Positions 46,162 to 55,249 of a DNA stretch of 64,000 bases are shown here, piece after piece. Made by a program: the position numbers and the translations under genes. Source of the DNA: Verrucomicrobiaceae bacterium UBA1938 (GTDB taxonomy: Bacteria > Verrucomicrobiota > Verrucomicrobiia > Verrucomicrobiales > Verrucomicrobiaceae); the NCBI GenBank assembly GCA_002336895.1, contig DDFC01000010.1:521829-585828 (forward strand), read 5' to 3'. The notes below the pieces were generated by a model. That model was not told the DNA's origin and made no database searches. It was given only the letters and a program-made list of their open reading frames with translations. Within the stretch, counting starts at the first letter, position 1, and every line of letters starts with the position of its first letter.

Positions 46162-46443
46162 TTACAGGGCGATGATGTTCGTGGCCGTGGCATTCACGCG
46201 GCTCGTTGTGATCGGCAGCACCGCGCCTGCCGGCACGCCTGCAAACACCACCGCCACACCGTTCTCATTCACCGCCGCCACATCTCCCGCGCCGCCCACA
46301 TACAGCGCGCGCGCCGGGCCGCCCTTGATCGGATACGTGTCCGACGGCGTCACCGGCCGGAAGGAAGAATCAGGCACCATCCCCTGCAGGGCGCCGGGAA
46401 TCGATTGCGGGTCAAGGAGGGCACGTCTTTGGGCAGCAGGCAT
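46162..46443 (-). CDS. Spike-base-like phage/GTA protein, copy 2
   Basis: 93 residues from MPAAQRRALLDPQSIPGALQ; the ATG three codons upstream is absent in copy 1, so the shorter start is chosen. Residues from FRPVTPSDTYPIKGGPARAL to the C terminus (ITTSRVNATATNIIAL) resemble the small spike-base proteins of the RCAP_rcc01079 type in gene transfer agents and phages (TPSDT...ALYVGGAGDV...VPAG). Nearly identical to 49083-49373. Confidence 0.8.
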   Translation of the reverse strand: MPAAQRRALLDPQSIPGALQGMVPDSSFRPVTPSDTYPIKGGPARALYVGGAGDVAAVNENGVAVVFAGVPAGAVLPITTSRVNATATNIIAL

Positions 46444-46546
46444 GGTCGTCATTTGTGGGTGAAATCAGCGCTCGGACATGCCTGGGCATGGTATCAGGGC
46501 AGGGGGGCAAGCGGTCGCAGCAGGCGCTGCCAGCTCCCTCAGGTCT

Positions 46547-46753
46547 TCAGTTCAGCTCATTCAGCTTCGTGGTATAGAAAGCGTGCAGCTTCATCGCCTT
46601 CGCCAGTTGCTCGCCGATTTCCGCCGCCTTCTCCACCAGCCCGATCGTCTTCATCGCCTCGCCTGAAAGCGTCAGCGAGAAGCACTCAGATTCGATGGCC
46701 TTGATCGCGGATTCGATGATGTTCTTTTGCGTGGCTGTATCGGGTTTGTTCAT
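46547..46753 (-). CDS. Small helical phage protein
   Basis: 68 residues, all helical, no signal: NIIESAIKAIESECFSLTLS, then MKTIGLVEKAAEIGEQLAKA. In line with its neighbours and with no overlap. Unknown function. Confidence 0.55.
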   Translation of the reverse strand: MNKPDTATQKNIIESAIKAIESECFSLTLSGEAMKTIGLVEKAAEIGEQLAKAMKLHAFYTTKLNELN

Positions 46754-46825
46754 GGGGAGATTTCAGAATGTCTAGGAAACGATCACCGCATCAGCGTCTC
46801 GGATGCGGGTCATGATGTTCATGGT

Positions 46826-47695
46826 TTAGGTTCCAATAGCCGGAGTTCCGGCGTTGTTCCAAAGAATGCCCGGGCCTGGATTGCTGGTGGGCAGTCCTGA
46901 AATATGGAGCTCGCGCAGAGTTCCCGTTCCTGCCGCCTCTGGCTTGATGGAGTAAGCTCCTGAGGCGGTGATGAACGACAGGCGTTCGTAGTTGCTGGCG
47001 TCTGTGTATGCCCCATAGATGCGCACTTCAATTGGGGCGTTGATGTAGTAATTCTGGAGAATTCCCAAGTTGCTATCCGGCTCCTTTTGGAATCGGGCTC
47101 CATGCCCATCGGCTGGATCAACGCATGAAAGATAATATCCAGCAAGAAGTGGGGCCTGGGTGGATACATTGCCATCACCACCCTGAAGCCACTCTACTTG
47201 TGCATATGGACCTTCCGCCCATAGCACTGGCTGCCTGCCAAAACTTGCCTGAAATCCCCAGCTCAGCCTGCCATCCTTGGTGATTGCAAGCTGTTTTACC
47301 CCCTCTTTTTGGATCGAAAGACCGTCACCAGAGAAGGAGGTAGGAATGTTGATGCCAAACAATGATCCATTCGTATTCCAGCCTGTGCTCGTCGTCCCGC
47401 TCGGCTCGATCAAAAACAGCGGCTTCGTCGTCGTGGCCGAGCCGCCCGTAAAAACGGAGCCCGTCAGAGAAAGCGCTGGCGCCGAGGCCGCGCCGCTCAC
47501 GGTGAAGACATTGGCCGCCGCCAGACCCGGGCATGCCAGCGCCGTCCTTTGATCCGCCGCCGTCGTCGCCTCCGCCACCGCCGCACCCGCCGCGCTCAGC
47601 GTAAACTTCCGGTCCGCACCACTCTGAGTGCCATAAATGAGCCCGCCCGTCGCGGCAGCTGCGGCGGTCAATGAAGCAAGAGTTTGATCAGCCAT
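46826..47695 (-). CDS. Tail-fibre protein, copy 2
   Basis: 289 residues. Residues 1-55 (LASLTAAAAATGGLIYGTQS, FTLSAAGAAVAEATTAADQR) closely match the start of 47751-48914, then the two diverge completely. The C-terminal part is beta-rich (GINIPTSFSGDGLSIQKEGV, GTLRELHISGLPTSNPGPGI). Shared N-terminal attachment region with variable distal part is typical of fibre genes. Confidence 0.78.
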   Translation of the reverse strand: MADQTLASLTAAAAATGGLIYGTQSGADRKFTLSAAGAAVAEATTAADQRTALACPGLAAANVFTVSGAASAPALSLTGSVFTGGSATTTKPLFLIEPSGTTSTGWNTNGSLFGINIPTSFSGDGLSIQKEGVKQLAITKDGRLSWGFQASFGRQPVLWAEGPYAQVEWLQGGDGNVSTQAPLLAGYYLSCVDPADGHGARFQKEPDSNLGILQNYYINAPIEVRIYGAYTDASNYERLSFITASGAYSIKPEAAGTGTLRELHISGLPTSNPGPGILWNNAGTPAIGT

Positions 47696-47750
47696 AAGAT
47701 GTGTAGGTTAGTGGAAAAGAATCAGAAAGACGGAGTTCATGACATGAAGA

Positions 47751-48914
47751 TCAATGGATGATCCAGTTCGCACCGTCGCTGATCACCAGCACCTTGCAGC
47801 TGCCGCCACCAGTTGCCGTGGTGTAGGCCGTCGTGCTCGTGGCATCGGTGGCAAACGCCATCGCTCCCGCACCGCAGGTTGCGGCATCCGGCAGGCCGCT
47901 GACAGTGTAGCTCGGCAGTTTCGCCGGCTGCGCATGATCCGTGGTGTTGGCCCCCAGCGTTACCTTGACGGTGCCGCCTCGGATCAGCTCCACATCCCGT
48001 GCCGTCCCGCCATCGCCTCCCACATCGCTGCCCATGCGCAGCGTATTCGCCGTGGTCTGCCAGTCGATCACTCCCCACTCGCCAGTCGTGGAGTTGGTGA
48101 ACGTATTGGTCACCAGAATTTTCTGTGCGTCTGTGGAATTGCCAAAGCGTGTCTGGAAAAAATCAGGTGCGATGATGAGAGGCTGGTTGGAATCAGACTT
48201 CCCAATGTCTGTAAAAGGAGCACCCGCCTGGCCAAACTTTAAAGTGCCGCCTACAAATTCCAGGTTTCCACCTGCCACCGAGGGTCTGATCCACAGAGGC
48301 TGAAGGGCGAAACTTCCAGACAGGTACCATGAGGTCGCATCAAGAGCATACAGCTTCATGATTTCGACTTTTGTGCCGTTAATTTCCGCAGACCAGGTGA
48401 ACCATTTGTCATTATTTGCCGGCCAGCCTGTGGCACCTGTATTGGCGTAAAAATCCAGCGAAGCTGTGCTCGATGAGGCTGCCTGTGTGGACGTGATCTG
48501 TCCGCTGCTCACTGTAATAGCGGGAGCCGTGGCCGATCCTGTAAACGTGGGTGACGCCACAGGGGCCACACTTTCTCCTAATGCGGAGTTCAGATTGGCC
48601 AGGCTCGGTGATGCGATCCACTCCCCCACCCCCGTCCCCGGCGTGATCTTCTGCACCACGCTGCCATCGCTGGTCAGGATGTCCCCCGCTCCCGCGCCGA
48701 TCGTTGCCGTGCTGCCCGAGGCGATGCCGCCCTGGGTGGCCAGATCTCCCAGCCCCAGCGCCGTCCTTTGATCCGCCGCCGTCGTCGCCTCCGCCACTGC
48801 CGCACCCGCCGCGCTCAGCGTAAACTTCCGGTCCTCACCACTCTGAGTGCCATAAATGAGCCCCCCCGTGGCTGGGGTGGCGGCGGTCAGTGAAGAAAGT
48901 GTCTTGTCAGCCAT
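47751..48914 (-). CDS. Tail-fibre protein, copy 1
   Basis: 387 residues. The N-terminal 55 residues are shared with copy 2; then TLSSLTAATPATGGLIYGTQ, SNLNSAL-type segments (PSLANLNSALGESVAPVASP), a Gly/Ser/Thr-rich stalk and a C-terminal block LPSYTVSGLPDAATCGAGAM. The VASPTFTGSATAPAITVSSG segment is typical of long tail fibres. It follows the short gene 48935-49078. Confidence 0.8.
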   Translation of the reverse strand: MADKTLSSLTAATPATGGLIYGTQSGEDRKFTLSAAGAAVAEATTAADQRTALGLGDLATQGGIASGSTATIGAGAGDILTSDGSVVQKITPGTGVGEWIASPSLANLNSALGESVAPVASPTFTGSATAPAITVSSGQITSTQAASSSTASLDFYANTGATGWPANNDKWFTWSAEINGTKVEIMKLYALDATSWYLSGSFALQPLWIRPSVAGGNLEFVGGTLKFGQAGAPFTDIGKSDSNQPLIIAPDFFQTRFGNSTDAQKILVTNTFTNSTTGEWGVIDWQTTANTLRMGSDVGGDGGTARDVELIRGGTVKVTLGANTTDHAQPAKLPSYTVSGLPDAATCGAGAMAFATDATSTTAYTTATGGGSCKVLVISDGANWIIH

Positions 48915-48934
48915 AAAATAAGATTATGTGGTAG

Positions 48935-49078
48935 TCATGATCCGAGAATCAGAAAACTCGATCCGTCCGCCAGCAGCAGGCCGCTGGTGCCATCCGCCAG
49001 CATCAGCACATCATCTGCACCGCCCGGTGTCGAGTCACGTGCCTGTGCAAAAGTCAGCCCCATTCCCAGTCCGATCAT
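48935..49078 (-). CDS. Short phage protein of the GLGxGL type
   Basis: 47 residues from MIGLGMGLTFAQARDSTPGG; the C terminus reads LMLADGTSGLLLADGSSFLI, an ADG repeat common in small phage tail proteins. It begins 4 bp after copy 1 of the spike-base gene, in the same arrangement as 45312-46157 after copy 2, whose N terminus it resembles. Confidence 0.6.
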   Translation of the reverse strand: MIGLGMGLTFAQARDSTPGGADDVLMLADGTSGLLLADGSSFLILGS

Positions 49079-49082
49079 AAAA

Positions 49083-49373
49083 TCACAGGGCGACGATGTT
49101 CGTGGCCGTGGTGGCCGTGGCATTCACGCGGCTCGTGGTGATCGGCAGCACGGCGCCTGCCGGCACGCCTGCAAACACCACCGCCACACCGTTCTCATTC
49201 ACTGCTGCCACATCGCCCGCGCCGCCCACATACAGCGCGCGCGCCGGACCGCCCTTGATCGGATACGTGTCAGACGGCGTCACCGGCCGGAAGGAAGAAT
49301 CAGGCACCATCCCCTGAAGGGCGCCGGGGATCGATTGCGGGTCAAGGGGGGTGCGTCTTTTTGCAGCAGGCAT
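49083..49373 (-). CDS. Spike-base-like phage/GTA protein, copy 1
   Basis: 96 residues (MPAAKRRTPLDPQSIPGALQ...ATTATNIVAL). Almost identical to 46162-46443, with an additional Thr-Ala at the end. See that entry for the family. About 45 nt upstream a CTGATACCATG-like motif (49409-49423 on the minus strand) recurs, as before copy 2. Confidence 0.8.
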   Translation of the reverse strand: MPAAKRRTPLDPQSIPGALQGMVPDSSFRPVTPSDTYPIKGGPARALYVGGAGDVAAVNENGVAVVFAGVPAGAVLPITTSRVNATATTATNIVAL

Positions 49374-49628
49374 GGTCGTTGTTTGGGTTTGGGTTCTCAG
49401 TCAAAAAGTGTCATATCATGGTATCATCCGTAAAATCAGGCCTCACGCCCGCCTGCCACCTGCCGGTTCCTGTCACCACCTCTCTCGTCAGCCTGGCGCA
49501 GCACACACACAGCGCCGCACCGCCTCACACCAGAGCAGGTTCTCATCTCACAGGATCCGGCAGGCGCAGACCGTGGTCGCAGCCGCCGTCCAGGCAGGGC
49601 AGGGGATGGCGCCCCCCGCCGCCCGGCT

Positions 49629-50246
49629 TCACATCGCAGTCGTCCGGCTCACCTCGTTAAAGTTCGTCCCGTCATACACAAAGCTCAGCACAAACTTCTT
49701 CCCGCTAGCCGTCCCCGTCGCCAGCGTCCCCGTCACCTTGAAGTTCGTCCCAAAGGTCAGCGTCCGGCTCGTCGTGCCGCTCGTCGTCACCACCAGGTAA
49801 TACGTCCTTCCAGAAACCGCCCCCGTCGTCACCCCGCTGATCGCCTCATCCTGCCCCGGCGTCAGCGTATAGCACGAAACACTCGCCCCAGGCGCAAAGC
49901 TCACCGTGCTCCCCGCCGCCAGCGCCGCCGTCGCATGCAGGCTCACCGTCCCGCTGCCGTCCGGGATCGTCACCGTCCGGCCTGCCGTCGGGTTGGCCAC
50001 CACCAGCGCCGTCACCTTGCTGTCGTACGTGCTCCCCTGAAACTCCAGTCGGCCCCGGTACGCATTCACCACCACACTGTGGTCCTTGCCCACCAGCGCA
50101 TGACCCGTCAGCGCCAGCGGTGCGGCAGACGGCGGCTGGTCCGCGCCAAAAATCTTCCTCAGCATCACATCCACCCCGTCCACCGCCAGCGCGGTCATTG
50201 TCAGGGCGGCCATCAGCGTCATCAGTATCAGAGCATGCTTCTTCAT
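49629..50246 (-). CDS. Exported phage-operon protein
   Basis: 205 residues. Signal MKKHALILMTLMAALTMTAL, similar to that of 43953-44246. The mature part is beta-rich, with VANPTAGRTVTIPDGSGTVS, a block typical of phage tail or minor structural proteins, and TYYLVVTTSGTTSRTLTFGT. Start codon lies in TGATACCATG. A signal peptide on such a protein is unusual. Confidence 0.72.
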   Translation of the reverse strand: MKKHALILMTLMAALTMTALAVDGVDVMLRKIFGADQPPSAAPLALTGHALVGKDHSVVVNAYRGRLEFQGSTYDSKVTALVVANPTAGRTVTIPDGSGTVSLHATAALAAGSTVSFAPGASVSCYTLTPGQDEAISGVTTGAVSGRTYYLVVTTSGTTSRTLTFGTNFKVTGTLATGTASGKKFVLSFVYDGTNFNEVSRTTAM

Positions 50247-50604
50247 GGTATCAGTATGTTTCGTTGTTTGGTTTGGATTGTTGTTCCGTCAAAAAGCCTT
50301 CAGATCGTCCTCATCCTCGGTCCCGCCGCCCCGCCACTCACACCCATCCCCGCAGCAGCGCCTCACTCACTCTATTAGTCCTTGGGTCACACTCCCCGCC
50401 CTGCCAGTACTTTCTCCATCTTTTTTCACTCACTCATCCACCATACCAGCCCCTGGCATCCTCCTCTTCCTCTTCCTCTTCCTCTTCCTCTTCCTCGCAC
50501 CGAGCACCGAGCACCGAGCACCGAGAACCGAGAACCGAGAACCGAGAACCGAGAACCGAGAACCGAGAACCGAGAACCGAGAACCGAGAACCGAGCATCC
50601 AGCA
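50247..50604. other. Gene-free stretch with tandem repeats
   Basis: Contains CTCTTC hexamers at 50461-50496 and fourteen heptamers (four GCACCGA, then GAACCGA type) at 50497-50594. ORFs that cross these repeats on both strands are periodic artefacts. Nothing else is recognised. Confidence 0.7.
50497..50594. repeat. Heptamer tandem array A (14 copies)
   Basis: Four GCACCGA units followed by ten GAACCGA units; exactly 98 bp. Confidence 0.85.
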
Positions 50605-52752
50605 TCATCCCGCCGCACCCTGCGGCACCGCGCCACCCATCATCCCCGCCGCACCCTGCGGCTGCTGCTGTCCCTGCGCCCCCTGCTGCTGCTGCGCCTC
50701 CAGCGCCATCAGCCCCTTCACGCGCTCCTGCTCCTCCGGCGGCAGCAGGCCCAGGCAGTTCTCCAGCTTCACCACAGGGCGGCGCACCATATCCTCCGCA
50801 TTGGCAAACTCCAGCGCCTTCAGCGCCTGCACAATGCCCACACGCGCCCCCGCCTTGTCCGTCTCCGGCAGCCCCGCATAGCCCTGCTCCAGCTGCATCA
50901 TCACCTGCGCCGCCTGCAGCTTCTCCTGGTTCTGCTCCTGCGTCAGCAGCATCACCACATCGATGTCCAGGTCCCGCACATGCTCCGGCGTTATCCGCAC
51001 CAGCTCCTTGTCATGGCCCTCGCCCCACACAAACGCCTCCTCCCGGTCAAAGTTCGCATACAGCAGCTTCACCGCGTAGCTAAATCCCCGGCCCTTCGCA
51101 CGCCGCAGTCTTCGCACCGGCTTCTTCAGCAGCACCGCCGCCCGGCTCATCAGCGCCTTCACACCCGTCGCCGTATTGCTCTCCGGCACGCTGCTCAGAT
51201 CCCCCTGGCTCGCGTTCGTTATCCCGCTGCGCAGCTGCGCCAGCTGCATCCCCGTTTGGAAAAGCTCCATGCTCCGGCTGTCCGCATCCGGCAGCTGGGC
51301 AAACTCCAGACACTCCCCCAGGCTCTTCCCAGCCTTCGGCCGGATCGACTTCCCAGGCCCGATCACCACCGGCCCCCCGTCCTCATCCACCATCATGTTC
51401 TCCTCGTGGATCGCCGTCAGCGGATTCGCGTGCATCTCGTTCCTGAAATTCACCTGATTCCACAGGTTGTCCGTCCCCGTCTGCAGATACGCATACTTCG
51501 CGAAAAATCCCCTCCCATACAGCCGGTGCGGCACCGGCTCCCACACCTCGCACTTCACCGGCAGCTCCGCCCTCGGCGACACATTCGCCAGGTAATCAGC
51601 CCACACGATCCAGTCCTCACCCTGCGGGGGAAACACCACGCACATCCGCGCCTCCTCCCCGCGCCCCGTCGCATCCGCGCGTATGTAGCCCTCGATCAGC
51701 CGCACCCGCGTGTTCATGAGCTTCTCCGCCTCCTCCTCACCCAGCGGCTCATCACCCGCCGCGCTAGTCACCGTCGCATCTGCCGTCCGCTCACGTCGCA
51801 GCTCATCCTCCGTATGCAGCCGCGCCTCCGCACAGCGCGCCAGCCGTATCGCATCCTCCTTCGACAGGTTAAATCTCCGCATCGCCTCAAACGTGCTCAT
51901 CTCCACCGTCAGGTACACATTCGTATGCCGCAGCTCCAGCTCCGGCGCATCCTCACGAAAGCTGATGTCATTAAAATGCACCGGCACCGCCTCCACCCCC
52001 TGGCGGATCACCGTCTGCCTCCGCTCATACGCATCACGCCACTCCATCCGGCCCGTCAGCCGTCCGCGCATCGCCGCCGCCTGCGCATCGCACGTCACAT
52101 GGCGGCCCGCATCATCCAGCACCGGCTCACCGTCCATGTGCAGGCACGGCGTCATCGCCTCATGCTCATCCACCTCCACCGAGTACATCATCTTCATAAA
52201 GCACTCCCCCAGAGTCACCGCATGGTCGATCCCCTGGCACTGCGCATCCACAAACCTCCCGTCACGAAACGTCCACTGCAGATGGTGCTGGATGTCATCC
52301 GCCAGCTTCACATCCGTCCGCCCCACCGGCGTCGCCGAAAACCACGGCTCCCCGCCAAAGATGTCCTGCTCCGCCTGCGCCGCCGCAAACTCCGCCAGCG
52401 CCGCCACGATGTTCACCGACTCATTCGCCACATCAAACACACTCGCCGCATCCGCCTCCGTCTCCGCCCGCTCACGGCGCGCCCTTGCCCGGTGGTCAAA
52501 AATATCCTGCGCCTCCTGCGCCCACTTCAGGCGGTTCGCCCGCCACTGCACCAGGCCCGCATCATACTGCGCCTTCTGTTTCCGTGCCCACTGCACCAGC
52601 CGCACCGCGCGCGTTCCCCCGTCCGCCGCCAGCGCATCCTCCAGCGCAGTCTTCGTACGTTTGCGCACCAGCGCCGCCTTTGCCCGCAGCGCCGCCACAC
52701 TCAGCGCCACCGCACCCTCGCGCACACCATTCGGATCAGGAAGAAGAGCCAT
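50605..52752 (-). CDS. Phage portal protein
   Basis: 715 residues. An N-terminal Arg/Ala-rich helical region, then a portal-like core: DWIVWADYLANVSPRAELPV, PHRLYGRGFFAKYAYLQTGT, DNLWNQVNFRNEMHANPLTA, GMQLAQLRSGITNASQGDLS, followed by the long helical region SYAVKLLYANFDREEA and a Gln-rich tail ending GGAVPQGAAG. This fits the large portals of podovirus-like phages that form the DNA entry ring of the capsid. It is the first gene of the minus-strand late cluster; directly upstream is only a repeat-rich spacer and the divergent hsdM, without terminase genes. Confidence 0.82.
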   Translation of the reverse strand: MALLPDPNGVREGAVALSVAALRAKAALVRKRTKTALEDALAADGGTRAVRLVQWARKQKAQYDAGLVQWRANRLKWAQEAQDIFDHRARARRERAETEADAASVFDVANESVNIVAALAEFAAAQAEQDIFGGEPWFSATPVGRTDVKLADDIQHHLQWTFRDGRFVDAQCQGIDHAVTLGECFMKMMYSVEVDEHEAMTPCLHMDGEPVLDDAGRHVTCDAQAAAMRGRLTGRMEWRDAYERRQTVIRQGVEAVPVHFNDISFREDAPELELRHTNVYLTVEMSTFEAMRRFNLSKEDAIRLARCAEARLHTEDELRRERTADATVTSAAGDEPLGEEEAEKLMNTRVRLIEGYIRADATGRGEEARMCVVFPPQGEDWIVWADYLANVSPRAELPVKCEVWEPVPHRLYGRGFFAKYAYLQTGTDNLWNQVNFRNEMHANPLTAIHEENMMVDEDGGPVVIGPGKSIRPKAGKSLGECLEFAQLPDADSRSMELFQTGMQLAQLRSGITNASQGDLSSVPESNTATGVKALMSRAAVLLKKPVRRLRRAKGRGFSYAVKLLYANFDREEAFVWGEGHDKELVRITPEHVRDLDIDVVMLLTQEQNQEKLQAAQVMMQLEQGYAGLPETDKAGARVGIVQALKALEFANAEDMVRRPVVKLENCLGLLPPEEQERVKGLMALEAQQQQGAQGQQQPQGAAGMMGGAVPQGAAG

Positions 52753-53179
<427 letters not shown>

Positions 53180-55249
53180 ATGACCAAAGAACAATTCAAG
53201 CAGCTCGAAAAAGACCTCTGGCTCACCGCAGAGCGTCTCTGGGCCCTCTCCGGGCTGAAGCCCAGCGAGTACTCCTCCCCCGTCCTCGGCATCATCTTCC
53301 TTCGCTTCGCTGAAAACAACTACCGCCGCCACGAGGACGAGATCCTCGCCGAGTTCAAAAAGAGGAAAGGCACCCGCGTCGAGCGCCCCATCGAAGACAT
53401 CGCCGTGGAAAAGTGCGGCTTCTACCTCCCAGACAAGGCCCGCTACGATTACCTCATGGGCCTCCCCGAGTCAGCCGATGTCGCCAAGGCCATCAAGGAG
53501 GCCATGAAACTCATCGAAAAATACAAGCCCGAGCTCGAAGGCGTCCTCCCCGCCAATGACTACGCCGTCTTCAATCGCACCGACGACGCCAAAGGCATCC
53601 CCAATCAGCTCCTCCGCTCCTTTGCAGACCTCGATGCCTCCGTCGGCCGCGATCTCTTCGGCCAGATCTACGAGTACTTCCTTGGCAAGTTCGCCAGCAG
53701 CGAAGGCCAGAAAGGCGGCGAATTCTTCACCCCACGCTCCGTCGTCCGTCTCATGGTCGAGATGATCCAGCCCCACGGCGGCCGTGTCTTCGACCCCGCC
53801 TGCGGCTCCGGCGGCATGTTCGTTCAATCCGCCCAGTTCATTGAGGAGCACCGCCAGAGCCTCAAAGGCGGCCAGGCAGACGTCTTCGTCTGCGGCCAGG
53901 AAAAGACCCGCCAGACCGTCAGCCTCGCCAAGATGAACCTCGCCGTCAATGGCCTCCGTGGCGAGATCCGCGAGGCCAACACCTACTCCGACGATCCCTT
54001 CAACAGCTTCGGCCAGTTCGACTACATCCTCGCCAATCCCCCCTTCAATGTGGACGAGGTCCCCCTCAAGACCGTCGAAAAAGACCCCCGCTTCAATACC
54101 TACGGCCTCCCGCGCAACAAAGGCAAGGTGACGAAGGAAAACGTCGGCAAGGAGACCGTCCCCAATGCCAACTACCTCTGGATCTCCCTCTTTGCCACCA
54201 GTCTCAAAGACAAAGGCCGTGCCGCCCTCGTCATGGCCAATTCCGCCTCAGACGCCCGCCACTCAGAGGCAGACATCCGCAGAAAGCTCATCCAGGAGCG
54301 CCTCATCTCCGGCATGCTCACCCTGCCGTCCAATATGTTCTACACCGTCACCCTGCCAGCCACCCTCTGGTTCTTTGACAAAGGCAGGGCAGACGACCGC
54401 ATCCTCTTCATTGATGCCCGCAATATCTTCACCCAGATCGACCGCGCCCACCGCGAGTTCTCCGAGGAGCAGGTGCAAAACATCGCCATCATCAATCGCC
54501 TCCGCCTCGGCCAGCGCGCCTCCTTCGTGCAGTTGGTGGACCGCTACTTCGCCCAGGGCATGCAGCGCCTCATTGAAAACGAGGCTCAAGTGAAACCCGT
54601 CTCCGAGCAGTTGCTTGAGGTCCTCGACCATGCCGAAGGCAAAGCCGCCGTGAAGACATTGGTCAAACACTGGTCCACCCTCCCAAAGCTCCGCTCCCGG
54701 TATGACGACTACCTCCGCCAGCACCACGTCAGCGCAGACGTCCCTGCTCAAAACCGCGCCCAGCATCGGCTCCGGGAGTCCTTCGATCCCTTCTTCACCT
54801 CCCTGCATGAAGCCCTGAAGCAGCTCGACAAAATCATCCGCCATCACGAAAAGACCCAGGCAGAGGCCGCCCGCGCCGAAGGCAAACGCGGCAGCACCGA
54901 CAAAAAAACCCGCGCCCTCAAAACCGCCCTCGAGGCCCTCCACCACGAAGTCCGCGAGGCCGAAAGCTTCTACCAGCACATCCACTGGCTGCAGCAGCGC
55001 TTCCCCCGGGCCGACTACGAAGACGTCACCGGCCTCTGCAAACTCGCCACCCCCGCCGAGGTGGAAGAGCAAGACTGGTCCCTCAACCCCGGCCGCTACG
55101 TCGGCGTTGTCATCGAGGAAGATGGGAAAACGGAGGAGGAGTTTATCGCCGGACTCGTGGCTCTTGATGCCGAGCTCTCTGCCTATGCTTCAAATGCCGC
55201 GATCCTCCAACGTGTCATTGAAGAAAACATCAAAGCACTCACAGCATGA
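53180..55249 (+). CDS. hsdM: Type I restriction-modification DNA methyltransferase subunit
   Basis: 689 residues from ATG 53180. N-terminal HsdM helical domain (about 5-150, LWALSGLKPSEYSSPVLGII), SAM motif I FDPACGSGGMF (Asp205) and catalytic NPPF at 286-289 for N6-adenine methylation, then the target-binding and C-terminal helical parts with an additional coiled-coil-like extension (about 540-640). With HsdS it methylates the recognition sequence; with HsdR it restricts. Its stop overlaps hsdS as ATGA (55246-55249). Confidence 0.97.
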   Translation: MTKEQFKQLEKDLWLTAERLWALSGLKPSEYSSPVLGIIFLRFAENNYRRHEDEILAEFKKRKGTRVERPIEDIAVEKCGFYLPDKARYDYLMGLPESADVAKAIKEAMKLIEKYKPELEGVLPANDYAVFNRTDDAKGIPNQLLRSFADLDASVGRDLFGQIYEYFLGKFASSEGQKGGEFFTPRSVVRLMVEMIQPHGGRVFDPACGSGGMFVQSAQFIEEHRQSLKGGQADVFVCGQEKTRQTVSLAKMNLAVNGLRGEIREANTYSDDPFNSFGQFDYILANPPFNVDEVPLKTVEKDPRFNTYGLPRNKGKVTKENVGKETVPNANYLWISLFATSLKDKGRAALVMANSASDARHSEADIRRKLIQERLISGMLTLPSNMFYTVTLPATLWFFDKGRADDRILFIDARNIFTQIDRAHREFSEEQVQNIAIINRLRLGQRASFVQLVDRYFAQGMQRLIENEAQVKPVSEQLLEVLDHAEGKAAVKTLVKHWSTLPKLRSRYDDYLRQHHVSADVPAQNRAQHRLRESFDPFFTSLHEALKQLDKIIRHHEKTQAEAARAEGKRGSTDKKTRALKTALEALHHEVREAESFYQHIHWLQQRFPRADYEDVTGLCKLATPAEVEEQDWSLNPGRYVGVVIEEDGKTEEEFIAGLVALDAELSAYASNAAILQRVIEENIKALTA

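Noticed and set aside
50426..50636. Minus-strand ORFs with repeated FSVLGSR
   Set aside because: Direct translation of a 7-bp tandem repeat (21-bp coding period), not a gene.
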